Source of the DNA: Selenomonadaceae bacterium
GTDB taxonomy: Bacteria > Bacillota > Negativicutes > Selenomonadales > Selenomonadaceae
DNA length: 10,909 nt
Direction: 5' to 3'
Assembly: GCA_017445435.1 (NCBI GenBank)
Contig: JAFSUE010000170.1
Coordinates: forward strand, 1 to 10,909
The notes under the pieces were generated by a model. The model did no database searches, had not been told where the DNA came from, and was given only the letters and a program-made list of their open reading frames with translations. Shown one piece after another: positions 1 through 6,078 of the stretch; the stretch's first letter is position 1; the number at the start of each line of letters is the position of its first letter. Made by a program: the position numbers and the translations under genes.

Positions 1-117
1 TCTATTTACAACTTCGCCGTCAACTGTTACACGTCCCGCCGTTATAAAATTTTCCGCTTCACGTCGTGACATTAAACCTGCGCGGCTTATCAATTTTTGT
101 AAGCGCTCTTCGCCCAA
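1..117 (-). CDS. Pseudouridine synthase (RluB/RsuA family), N-terminal S4 domain, partial
   Basis: This is the N-terminal end of a gene that runs off the window. The roughly 39 visible residues include ERLQKLISRAGLMSRREAE and GRVTVDGEVVN, the classic S4 RNA-binding domain at the start of RluB/RsuA-type enzymes, which convert specific rRNA uridines to pseudouridine. The catalytic domain lies outside the window. Start choice: a GTG at 126 is directly preceded by an in-frame TAG and has no ribosome-binding site. The TTG at 117 has AGGTG six bases upstream and gives a family-like N-terminus (GEERLQK), so I prefer it. The 164-bp gap to the upstream phosphate transporter gene holds a probable terminator, so this gene likely has its own promoter, which I could not place. 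RluB cannot be separated from RsuA or RluE on this fragment. Confidence 0.85.
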   Translation of the reverse strand, partial: MGEERLQKLISRAGLMSRREAENFITAGRVTVDGEVVNR

Positions 118-178
118 AATTTTCACCTACTAATTTTTTACTGGAATTTTATTGAATACGTTGTAAAGTCACCATTGG

Positions 179-214
179 AAAAAAAAGGAGCGCGAAAGGA
201 TAATACTTTTGCGC
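179..214 (-). terminator. Probable rho-independent terminator after the phosphate-transport operon
   Basis: Read on the minus strand, GCGCAAAAG (214-206) can pair with CTTTCGCGC (198-190) across a 7-nt loop, 9 bp with one mismatch. Three bases later comes a run of eight T (186-179). It lies about 75 nt past the stop of the PiT transporter gene and before the pseudouridine synthase gene, the right place to end the aminotransferase-DUF47-PiT transcript. One arm overlaps the CTTTTGCGCCAAAAG repeat, which could fold differently. Confidence 0.5.
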
Positions 215-224
215 CAAAAGAAAA
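206..224. repeat. Short copy of a CTTTTGCGCCAAAAG hairpin repeat
   Basis: These 19 bases are identical and in the same orientation to 3286-3304. The core is an inverted repeat, CTTTTG and CAAAAG around CGC. Here only the core and a few flanking bases are kept, and one arm also serves the predicted terminator. I infer a dispersed intergenic repeat family from the two copies in this window. Confidence 0.6.
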
Positions 225-290
225 AGTATATCTAAAAAAATTAAAACTTAATCAACACTACTTAGTAATTCAAAATAAAAATTCCACGAC

Positions 291-1265
291 TCAGTAAGCT
301 AATGCGCCCATTGCCGCCGTAATTGGAATTGTCATAAACCACGCTTTAACCATATTTTGAGCCACGCCCCAACGTACCGCGTTCAATCGTTTAGCCGTAC
401 CGACTCCCATAATTGAGCCGCTTACAACATGCGTAGTTGAGACAGGCAAGGTTAAAAGCGTCGCGCTAAAAACAACCATAGATGAATTTAAATCTGCCGC
501 AAAACCACTTGGCGGTTCCAACTTGAAAATTTTTCCGCCGACCGTTTTTATTATTCGCCAACCACCAGTTGCCGTTCCAAGTGCCATTGCCGTTGCGCAC
601 AAAACTTTTACATACATGGGGACTTCAAATTCCGCGATAAAGCCGCCGCTGAAAAGTGCAAGCGTAATTATGCCCATTGATTTTTGCGCGTCATTCGATC
701 CGATTGAAAATGCGATTGCCGCCGCCGAAAAGATTTGCATTTTGCGGAATTTGTCATTGATAAAATGCGGCGAAAATTTTTCAAACGCTCGAAAGATTAT
801 ATTCATGATAATTATTCCCGTGACGAAGGCGATTGCTGGCGAAGCAACTAGAGCAATGAAAATTTTTCCTATGCCGTACCAATTCAAGCCGTTCATTCCG
901 ACGGAAATTAAAACTGCACCGATTAAGCCGCCAATAAGCGCATGTGATGAACTTGACGGAATGCCAAAGTACCACGTCAACAAATTCCAAGTAATTGCGC
1001 CGATAAGCGCCGCGATAATAATCTTTTCGTCAACAATGCTAGCCGAGCTTACAATATCGCCGCCGATTGTCTTTGCAACGCCCGTTGAAACCATCGCGCC
1101 AATAAAATTTAAACTTGCCGCCAGTATTATTGCGTAATTAGGATAAAGCGCACGCGTATTTACGGAAGTTGCTATAGCGTTCGCCGTATCGTGAAAGCCG
1201 TTAATGAAGTCGAAGACTAACGCTAAAATTATTACTGTGAAGATTAAATATTGAAGTTCAAGCAT
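291..1265 (-). CDS. pit: Inorganic phosphate transporter, PiT family
   Basis: A 324-residue integral membrane protein of the PiT family, which imports inorganic phosphate (as metal-phosphate in bacterial Pit) using a cation gradient. The family's duplicated signature is visible: GFHDTANAIATS near residues 23-34 in the N-terminal half and GSNDAQKSMG in the C-terminal half, each beside strongly hydrophobic segments. Further family-like stretches are GIPSSSSHALIGGLIGA and PVSTTHVVSGSIMGVG. The length fits the shorter bacterial members. The ATG overlaps the stop of the DUF47 gene by 8 nt (ATGCTTGA) and the ribosome-binding site is weak, so translation is probably coupled to that gene. The DUF47-PiT pair is a common arrangement in which the DUF47 protein is thought to control the transporter. 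I saw no obvious Pho box. The transported ion has not been shown. Confidence 0.95.
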   Translation of the reverse strand: MLELQYLIFTVIILALVFDFINGFHDTANAIATSVNTRALYPNYAIILAASLNFIGAMVSTGVAKTIGGDIVSSASIVDEKIIIAALIGAITWNLLTWYFGIPSSSSHALIGGLIGAVLISVGMNGLNWYGIGKIFIALVASPAIAFVTGIIIMNIIFRAFEKFSPHFINDKFRKMQIFSAAAIAFSIGSNDAQKSMGIITLALFSGGFIAEFEVPMYVKVLCATAMALGTATGGWRIIKTVGGKIFKLEPPSGFAADLNSSMVVFSATLLTLPVSTTHVVSGSIMGVGTAKRLNAVRWGVAQNMVKAWFMTIPITAAMGALAY

Positions 1266-1914
1266 ATTTCATTACCGCGCCGCGAATCATATCGCCGATT
1301 TTCTTGCAATGGTCAAGCGTCCTTTCAATATCTTCAACAATATCTTTCCACTTAATCAAGTGCATAACAGCTTTACTCGCGCCATGTTCACGCGCCGCAA
1401 TTTCGGTTATCTCAAATAAAATTGAAATATCTTCACGGTAAACTACGTCGCCTTTGTCTTCGTACATGTCAATTTTATGGACTGCATCAAGCATCGCGCG
1501 TTGATTGGCTTTCATATCAGACATAAGGCTAAAGGCGTGGACAAGTTCCCGCGTACTTTCGACAAGCAAGCCAGTTAAAGTTTTGCTTTTTTCGGTGGCA
1601 TGCCCTGCGCGGTACATAATAATTCTTTGTAAGGCGTCGTGGAGCATATCAACGCCAGTTGCCAATTCGCCAGCTATTGAGTAAATATCTTCGCGGTCAA
1701 TCGGCGTAATAAAGCTTAAATTCAGCTTTTCAATAATTCTTTCGTTGACTTTATCGGCGGACGATTCAAGCCCTAAAATTTCGTCGACACGTTCAACAGA
1801 TTTATTCGGGTCACGAATAATTTCATCAAGCAGACTTGCGCCTAAGTGAAAATACTTTGCATTTTGTGTAAATAAATCGAAAAACTCCGTGTCTTTACGC
1901 GAAAAGTTAAACAT
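1258..1914 (-). CDS. DUF47 / PhoU-like accessory protein of the Pit transporter
   Basis: A 218-residue, mostly helical soluble protein of the DUF47 (TIGR00153, PhoU-related) family, normally encoded beside PiT transporters and thought to regulate phosphate uptake. PhoU-like acidic motifs with spaced Glu and Asp are visible, as in LESSADKVNERII, TPIDREDIYSIAGEL, YEDKGDVVYRED and KWKDIVEDIERTLDHCKK. In PhoU relatives such residues bind metal clusters. A longer frame opens at a TTG (1929), but the ATG at 1914 has GAGG 9 nt upstream and starts at the family-typical MFNFSRKDTEFFDLF, so I chose it. It overlaps the stop of the upstream aminotransferase gene by 8 nt (ATGTTTAA) and the start of the PiT gene by 8 nt. 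The three genes are therefore almost certainly one transcript with coupled translation. Confidence 0.93.
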   Translation of the reverse strand: MFNFSRKDTEFFDLFTQNAKYFHLGASLLDEIIRDPNKSVERVDEILGLESSADKVNERIIEKLNLSFITPIDREDIYSIAGELATGVDMLHDALQRIIMYRAGHATEKSKTLTGLLVESTRELVHAFSLMSDMKANQRAMLDAVHKIDMYEDKGDVVYREDISILFEITEIAAREHGASKAVMHLIKWKDIVEDIERTLDHCKKIGDMIRGAVMKYA

Positions 1915-3157
1915 TCTTGGAAACCTCAATAGCGCGTTTCATTTTCGTAGCGACGCCAGGAATTTTTTCAAGCGGCGTTGAACAGGCGGCAAACCGAATA
2001 CCGTATTGCAACGGTACGGCGTAAATTAAGTCTTTGTGCAGTTCGTTGCAGACGGCTACAGGATTTTCAGCAGGCACGGCGATAAAAAATCCGCCTTTGT
2101 ACGGGACGATTTTTAAGCCGCAATTTTTAGCTTCGTCGACAAAAACTTCTGCGCGGCGCTTAACCATATTCCTAAGTTTAGTTTGGTCTTGCTCCAATTC
2201 GGCAGTAAAATTTTTATCTTGGAAAATTTTTGTGCAGAGAACTTGTGCGCCGTTGTTAATGTTCGACCAAATGGCGCGGCAAGAATATTTATTTGTATCG
2301 TCAAATTCTTTGATAACGTGTTGATTCGGCGAAAAGGCGGCAAGTGCGCCAGTACGTTGACCGTAAAGCGCGTAGCTTTTCGACATACTGAAAGAAACTA
2401 ACGTCAACACATTGGCTGGCAAGTCACCAAATTTGTCAAAGAAACTCCACGCTACAGATTTTTCCGCCGCAAAGTCAATGTACGCAATATCGACAAGCAA
2501 AGTAATTTTTTTATCCTTAGTGGCTTTAGCTTTTAAAATTTCTATAACGTTGTCCCATTCGTCACTGCTTAAAGCGTAGCCAGTAGGATTATGCGCGGGC
2601 GTGTTTAAAATTATCAGCAATGAATTTTGCGTCGTCAAAAGATTTTCAACTTTATCGGCAAAATCTTTTACGTTAAACGCCGTCAATTCGTCATTGAACA
2701 GCTTGAAATATTCAATGCGCTTGCCAGTCTCCGCGCAGATAATTTTGTAGTTGCCCCAGCACCAATCGGAAGTTAAAACGGCGTCGCCGCGTTCAGCGTA
2801 ATTTGCAACGGCGTGATGAATTGCGCCAGTACCGCCAGCCGTAGCAACTGCGCTGAAGTAGCCGTCATAATTCGCGTGACTGAAGATAATATTTTTTACG
2901 GCGTCGATAAAGTCAGCGTTGCCAGAAAGTGCCGCGTAAGCTGTAAATTCCGTCATTTTCATTGAGCGGAAAATTTTTTCAACGGTCGGCATTACAGAAA
3001 GTTTGCCGTCTTCGTTCAAAACTACGCCGATTGTAGCGTTAGTGACTTTATCTTTGCCGTGTTCAAGAATTGCCGCCTTGCAAGCGGAATTTGCCGCGAA
3101 AATTGGATCGTACAAAGTTCTATTGACGGCGTGACTTGCCGCCATGGTGTTTATCAT
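1907..3157 (-). CDS. PLP-dependent aminotransferase, class I/II (aspartate/aromatic type)
   Basis: A 416-residue fold-type I aminotransferase. Visible landmarks: ATAGGTGAIHHAV (residues 105-117), which binds the cofactor phosphate; the NPTG motif with Asn190; DIAY with Asp223 and Tyr226, contacting the PLP ring nitrogen and hydroxyl; SFSMSKSYALYGQRTG with Lys260 as the Schiff-base lysine; and GIRF with Arg398, which normally binds the substrate carboxylate. The layout resembles the aspartate/aromatic (AspC/TyrB) branch, but substrate cannot be read from sequence, so I give no symbol. The ATG at 3157 has AGAGG about 10 nt upstream; a second Met at residue 5 has none at a useful distance. It leads the DUF47-PiT operon, overlapping DUF47 by 8 nt, and follows aspartokinase in the same direction. 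No convincing promoter was found in the 202-nt gap upstream, which is dominated by hairpin repeats. Confidence 0.9.
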   Translation of the reverse strand: MINTMAASHAVNRTLYDPIFAANSACKAAILEHGKDKVTNATIGVVLNEDGKLSVMPTVEKIFRSMKMTEFTAYAALSGNADFIDAVKNIIFSHANYDGYFSAVATAGGTGAIHHAVANYAERGDAVLTSDWCWGNYKIICAETGKRIEYFKLFNDELTAFNVKDFADKVENLLTTQNSLLIILNTPAHNPTGYALSSDEWDNVIEILKAKATKDKKITLLVDIAYIDFAAEKSVAWSFFDKFGDLPANVLTLVSFSMSKSYALYGQRTGALAAFSPNQHVIKEFDDTNKYSCRAIWSNINNGAQVLCTKIFQDKNFTAELEQDQTKLRNMVKRRAEVFVDEAKNCGLKIVPYKGGFFIAVPAENPVAVCNELHKDLIYAVPLQYGIRFAACSTPLEKIPGVATKMKRAIEVSKNV

Positions 3158-3207
3158 TTATTTATAACCTCTTTTCAAAATTTTTTACGAAAACATTGAA
3201 ACAGTAG

Positions 3208-3308
3208 GGGCGCACAAGGACGTGCGCCCGCCCGCGCAAATCGCGTGATGCGATTTCTGCGGGCATGTTTTCTTTTGCTTCTTTTCTTTTGCGCCAAAAG
3301 AAAAGAAG
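3208..3308. repeat. Compound intergenic element of three adjacent hairpins (REP-like)
   Basis: Three inverted repeats stand side by side between lysC and the aminotransferase gene. First, GGGCGCAC (3208-3215) pairs with GTGCGCCC (3222-3229) around a 6-nt loop. Second, 14-nt arms at 3231-3244 and 3250-3263 pair except for two positions, around GTGAT. Third, perfect 14-nt arms at 3278-3291 and 3295-3308 pair around CGC. The first two are GC-rich against an AT-rich background. The third contains the 19 bases also found at 206-224. I interpret this as a dispersed REP/MITE-type element. It could stabilise or attenuate transcript ends, but no T-run follows it on the minus strand, so it is not a classic terminator. 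Confidence 0.7.
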
Positions 3309-3359
3309 TTTATCAATAAAAATATAAAAAAATTTAAAGTTAAAATTTAAAAACAATCA

Positions 3360-3845
3360 CTACTCACTAAAAAATTCGTCGTGAATGGCGTTGACAGCTT
3401 CGGTAAGTTGGGAACCCTTAATTAAGCAAGAAACGCTAATTTCCGACGTGCTGATTATGTCAATGTTAATTCCAGCTTTAGCAAGTGCGCCAAACATTTT
3501 TGACGCTACACCAGGACTACCGACCATTCCCGCGCCGACGATTGAAACTTTTGCGACATCTTCTTCAACTAAAACTGTCGTTGCGTTAATATCTTCAGAA
3601 ACTTTATCAATAACTTTTTTAGCTTCTGCCAAGTCAGTTTGTTCAATCGTGAAAACAATATCTGTAATATTTCGTTCAAGGTTACGGATACTTTGTACAA
3701 TCATATCGACGCTGAAATTATCTTTTGCCAGCGCTGAAAAAATTCTATGCGCGATACCTGGTTGATTGTCGACGCCGAGAATAGCAACTTTCGCAACTTT
3801 TTGGTCGTGCGCCACGCCGCGAATTTCAAAATAATTATCTTCCAT
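3360..3845 (-). CDS. Probable internally initiated aspartokinase beta subunit
   Basis: Within lysC, in the same frame, codon 250 is an ATG preceded 8 nt upstream by AGGGAGG, one of the best ribosome-binding sites in the window. The product would be 161 residues: both ACT domains and no kinase domain. This matches the known arrangement in Bacillus subtilis aspartokinase II and Corynebacterium glutamicum LysC, where the beta subunit starts in frame near codon 250 and assembles with alpha as alpha2-beta2. The ribosome-binding site and start are seen directly; production of the protein is inferred by analogy. Confidence 0.72.
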   Translation of the reverse strand: MEDNYFEIRGVAHDQKVAKVAILGVDNQPGIAHRIFSALAKDNFSVDMIVQSIRNLERNITDIVFTIEQTDLAEAKKVIDKVSEDINATTVLVEEDVAKVSIVGAGMVGSPGVASKMFGALAKAGINIDIISTSEISVSCLIKGSQLTEAVNAIHDEFFSE

Positions 3846-4592
3846 AGTGTACGCCTCCCTGATAACCGTACCGATTTTGTCATTAAACGTTGAGCGGACG
3901 TGAATGGGAATGTTGAAGTAGTAGCCCATTTCGACTGAACGCGGTTGCATAACGCCAGCGCCTAGCCGTGCCATTTCCAACATTTCACGGTAGGTAATTT
4001 CTTTCATCTTACGAGCGCCTTTGACAATTCGCGGGTCAGCTGAATAAATTCCGTCAACGTCAGTAAAAATTTCGCATTCGTCAGCTTTAAGTGCGCCAGC
4101 CAATGCAACAGCTGATGCGTCCGAACCGCCGCGCCCTAAAGTTACTGGATCGCCAAATTTATCTGCGCCTTGAAATCCTGCTACGACGACGATATTTCCC
4201 TTGTCAAGTTCTTCAAACACGCGGTCTGGTTTTATGTTTAAAATTCTGCCCTTCGTATGGACGGAATTTGTTTTCATACCGACCATTGCGCCAGTCAAAG
4301 AAATTGCAGGATGTCCCAACTTTTGAAATGCCATTGCCAAAAGTGAAATGGAAACTTGTTCGCCAGTCGTCAAAAGCATATCCATTTCCCGAAGGTACGC
4401 CGCTTTATATGGGTGTTTGTCAATTCCTTCCGCTAAGGTTATCAGATTGTCTGTCGAATCGCCCATTGCAGATACGACTACTACAATTTTATCGTCAGGC
4501 TTTTTCTCGCTTAAAATTCTTTCTGCCACCGCTAAAATTTTTTCCGTCGTCGCAACTGAACTGCCGCCGAATTTTTTTACAACGAGTGCCAA
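3360..4592 (-). CDS. lysC: Aspartate kinase (aspartokinase)
   Basis: This 410-residue enzyme phosphorylates L-aspartate, the first step towards lysine (with diaminopimelate), threonine and methionine. The amino-acid-kinase domain covers about residues 1-235: KKFGGSS at 6-12, TTGEQVS at 75-81, GRGGSDASA at 153-161 and FTDVDGIYSADPR at 176-188. Two ACT regulatory domains follow, seen as DNQPGIAHRIFSALAKDNFS (275-294) and GSPGVASKMFGALAKAGINI (358-377). This is the single-function, allosteric form, as in lysine- or lysine-plus-threonine-inhibited enzymes; the actual effector is unknown. The start is TTG at 4592, supported by AAGGAG about 10 nt upstream and by the conserved N-terminus ALVVKKFGGSS. 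A strong promoter lies upstream (4683-4711), so it heads its own transcript. An internal start at 3845 probably makes a second product. Confidence 0.97.
   Translation of the reverse strand: MALVVKKFGGSSVATTEKILAVAERILSEKKPDDKIVVVVSAMGDSTDNLITLAEGIDKHPYKAAYLREMDMLLTTGEQVSISLLAMAFQKLGHPAISLTGAMVGMKTNSVHTKGRILNIKPDRVFEELDKGNIVVVAGFQGADKFGDPVTLGRGGSDASAVALAGALKADECEIFTDVDGIYSADPRIVKGARKMKEITYREMLEMARLGAGVMQPRSVEMGYYFNIPIHVRSTFNDKIGTVIREAYTMEDNYFEIRGVAHDQKVAKVAILGVDNQPGIAHRIFSALAKDNFSVDMIVQSIRNLERNITDIVFTIEQTDLAEAKKVIDKVSEDINATTVLVEEDVAKVSIVGAGMVGSPGVASKMFGALAKAGINIDIISTSEISVSCLIKGSQLTEAVNAIHDEFFSE
3854..3860 (-). promoter_or_regulatory. Internal ribosome-binding site for the lysC beta subunit
   Basis: The minus-strand sequence AGGGAGG ends 8 nt before the in-frame ATG at 3845-3843. 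It falls in the linker between the kinase and ACT domains, where neither fold should constrain the codons strongly. This is the evidence for the internal start. Confidence 0.7.
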
Positions 4593-4602
4593 TTTTTAAT
4601 CA

Positions 4603-4608
4603 CTCCTT
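4603..4608 (-). promoter_or_regulatory. Ribosome-binding site deciding the TTG start of lysC
   Basis: AAGGAG on the minus strand, 10 nt before the TTG at 4592-4590. No ATG or GTG in frame fits better, and the protein begins exactly at the conserved aspartokinase N-terminus, so the TTG start is well supported. Confidence 0.75.
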
Positions 4609-4616
4609 CAAATTAG

Positions 4617-4675
4617 CCTGTAACTAGTAGCTGGTAGGATTTTTTTACAAGCTACACGCTACAAGCCACCAGCTA
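4617..4675. repeat. Degenerate heptamer repeat module in the lysC leader
   Basis: On the plus strand there are three 7-bp units (CCTGTAA, CTAGTAG, CTGGTAG; 4617-4637), a T-rich spacer (4638-4647), then four 7-bp units (CAAGCTA, CACGCTA, CAAGCCA, CCAGCTA; 4648-4675). TAGCTGGT (4628-4635) and ACCAGCTA (4668-4675) form a perfect 8-bp inverted repeat, so the module can fold as one hairpin. It lies between the lysC promoter and its ribosome-binding site, inside the expected 5' untranslated leader. No U-run follows the hairpin. The architecture matches the modules at 4746-4821 and 9943-10006. Confidence 0.6.
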
Positions 4676-4682
4676 ATTAGGC

Positions 4683-4711
4683 ATTGTAGCAAAGAATTTA
4701 TCTGCCGTCAA
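4683..4711 (-). promoter_or_regulatory. Sigma-70/SigA-type promoter for lysC
   Basis: On the minus strand, TTGACG (4711-4706) is followed after exactly 17 nt by TACAAT (4688-4683). Each hexamer differs from consensus by one base. Transcription would start near 4676, giving an 84-nt leader before the TTG at 4592 that includes the hairpin at 4628-4675. I see no lysine riboswitch or T-box features in this short leader. Confidence 0.8.
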
Positions 4712-4745
4712 AAATTTTGCATTGTATACAGTAATTTTAATTTTA

Positions 4746-4821
4746 GTGAGTAGTCAGTAGTCAGTAGTTAGTAGTTAGTAGTTTTTCATTACGCATTACG
4801 CATTCCTCATTACGCATTAAA
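4746..4821. repeat. Two-part heptamer tandem repeat module
   Basis: Plus strand: five 7-bp units of the GTNAGTA type (4746-4780), a spacer GTTTTT (4781-4786), then five units of a different 7-bp type (CATTACG, CATTACG, CATTCCT, CATTACG, CATTAAA; 4787-4821). The right end runs into the 3' end of the serine hydrolase gene, so its TAA stop (4810-4812) and final Asn-Ala codons are repeat sequence. The GTNAGTA array and the AGTTTTTC spacer recur at 9943-9978. Confidence 0.85.
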
Positions 4822-6072
4822 AATGTTTTCTTCCCAAATATAATTACCGCTGAAATTTCCCTTACTGCGCGGGTCATCATCTTCAGCGATACAATGACCG
4901 TTGGCAATGTACAAGTAAGCATCTTTCGTACCTGCGCGGAAAAACATTCCAGCTATCAGCCCAAAGGCAATTCCCGTGTGACCGACAAAATTTATTTCGT
5001 GACGCTTGCAAAGTCGAGCCGTGCTTTTGCCGTCAATTTGGTATTCGCCAAGTCCGTATGAAAGCATAACTCCGCCGTAAGTGTCGCCATTATTTTTTTT
5101 CGCGTCGAAAATCCATTGCGGCTTGAACATTTCAGCTAAACTTTCTTCAGTCAAAATTTTTCGTCCGTGATACTTGCCGCCGTTCAAAATCATTTCCATT
5201 GCGTGAGTAAGCTCCTCAAAGGAAATTAGCAAGCCGCCTTGTGGTGAAAAAATTGTGGCGTTCGTACCAACTTCATAATCATTCAAATTGTACGTGCCAC
5301 AAAAATTTTCTGCGTATGCGTTTTGTAGGTAAATTGTTTCCCGCGCAGGTTGTCGCGAATAATCATCAGCCTTGCCATACCACGCGCCAAATTCGTCCCA
5401 AATTCCAGCTGAATTTTTCTTTTGATACGTCGTACCGAGCAACTCAAAATCTTTACGCGGCAAATTCCCTACAACATAATCTGCGCGTGTTTCAAGTTGC
5501 GCCAAAATATTTTCGCGCTGATAAATATCGAAACGCTTGCCAGTCACCGCCTCAATAATCGTACCTAAAATGCCGTAGTTCAAATTGCAGTAGCTAAAAA
5601 ATTTTTCAGGCGGTTCAATGCCAAAATGTGCGCCGTCTTCATAAAATTTTCCACGCGGCGTAAAAAATTCTTGCAGACCAAATTTCGGCGGAATGCTATA
5701 AATTTTCCCGTCACGAATCGACGACGTATGACTTGCCAACATTCGCGGCGTAATTTTAATTTCAGGGTAGCGCGGATTGCGTAGGGAAAAATTTAAATAC
5801 GTGCTAACGTCTTCGTCCAAATTTAATTTGCCTTGCTCAATAAGTTGCAAAATTGTAAAAATCGTGAACTGTTTAGAAAGTGACGCGACGCGGAATTTTG
5901 TATCACGAGTGACTGGCAATTTTTTTTCGCCCAACTTACGGTTGCCAAAAAAATTTGCGTAAGTCTCCTCGCCGCCTTTGTAAATTATGACGCCAAGTCC
6001 AGGAACTTTTACGCCGCTATCGCCGATTAACGCGGAAAATTTTTCATCTAAATTTGCGTTTAAACGATTCAT
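4810..6072 (-). CDS. Serine hydrolase of the beta-lactamase (class C / PBP4*-like) family
   Basis: This 420-residue protein has all three active-site elements of serine beta-lactamase-fold enzymes: SxxK as S64-L-S-K67 in FRVASLSKQFT; YxN as Y161-C-N163; and the KTG-equivalent H365-T-G367. LASHTSSIRDG (112-122) is also typical of this Pfam 'Beta-lactamase' family. Members include DD-peptidases, D-aminopeptidases, esterases and class C beta-lactamases; this sequence does not say which. No signal peptide or membrane segment is visible at the N-terminus (MNRLNANLDEKFSALIG), so it is probably cytoplasmic, which argues against a classic beta-lactamase or cell-wall enzyme. The ATG lies 6 nt after the NAD+ synthetase stop with no clear ribosome-binding site, suggesting coupled translation. 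The last two codons and the stop lie in a heptamer repeat. Confidence 0.88.
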   Translation of the reverse strand: MNRLNANLDEKFSALIGDSGVKVPGLGVIIYKGGEETYANFFGNRKLGEKKLPVTRDTKFRVASLSKQFTIFTILQLIEQGKLNLDEDVSTYLNFSLRNPRYPEIKITPRMLASHTSSIRDGKIYSIPPKFGLQEFFTPRGKFYEDGAHFGIEPPEKFFSYCNLNYGILGTIIEAVTGKRFDIYQRENILAQLETRADYVVGNLPRKDFELLGTTYQKKNSAGIWDEFGAWYGKADDYSRQPARETIYLQNAYAENFCGTYNLNDYEVGTNATIFSPQGGLLISFEELTHAMEMILNGGKYHGRKILTEESLAEMFKPQWIFDAKKNNGDTYGGVMLSYGLGEYQIDGKSTARLCKRHEINFVGHTGIAFGLIAGMFFRAGTKDAYLYIANGHCIAEDDDPRSKGNFSGNYIWEENIFNA

Positions 6073-6078
6073 TTTAAA

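Noticed and set aside
523..1137. 204-codon plus-strand ORF opposite the PiT gene
   Set aside because: It mirrors the membrane segments of the PiT transporter and has no motif of its own.
3162..3356. 64-codon minus-strand ORF between lysC and the aminotransferase gene
   Set aside because: It spans the triple-hairpin repeat, has low-complexity Phe/Lys-rich ends, no ribosome-binding site and no family resemblance.
4091..4627. 178-codon plus-strand ORF opposite lysC
   Set aside because: It is antisense to the strongly conserved aspartokinase, with biased composition and no recognisable domain: a shadow frame.
4593..4682. Lysine riboswitch (L-box) or T-box before lysC
   Set aside because: The leader is only about 84 nt and is mostly heptamer repeat; no conserved L-box or T-box sequence and no terminator hairpin with a U-run.
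4746..4821. CRISPR-like array
   Set aside because: Units are only 7 bp, contiguous, and have no spacers; this is a short tandem repeat.
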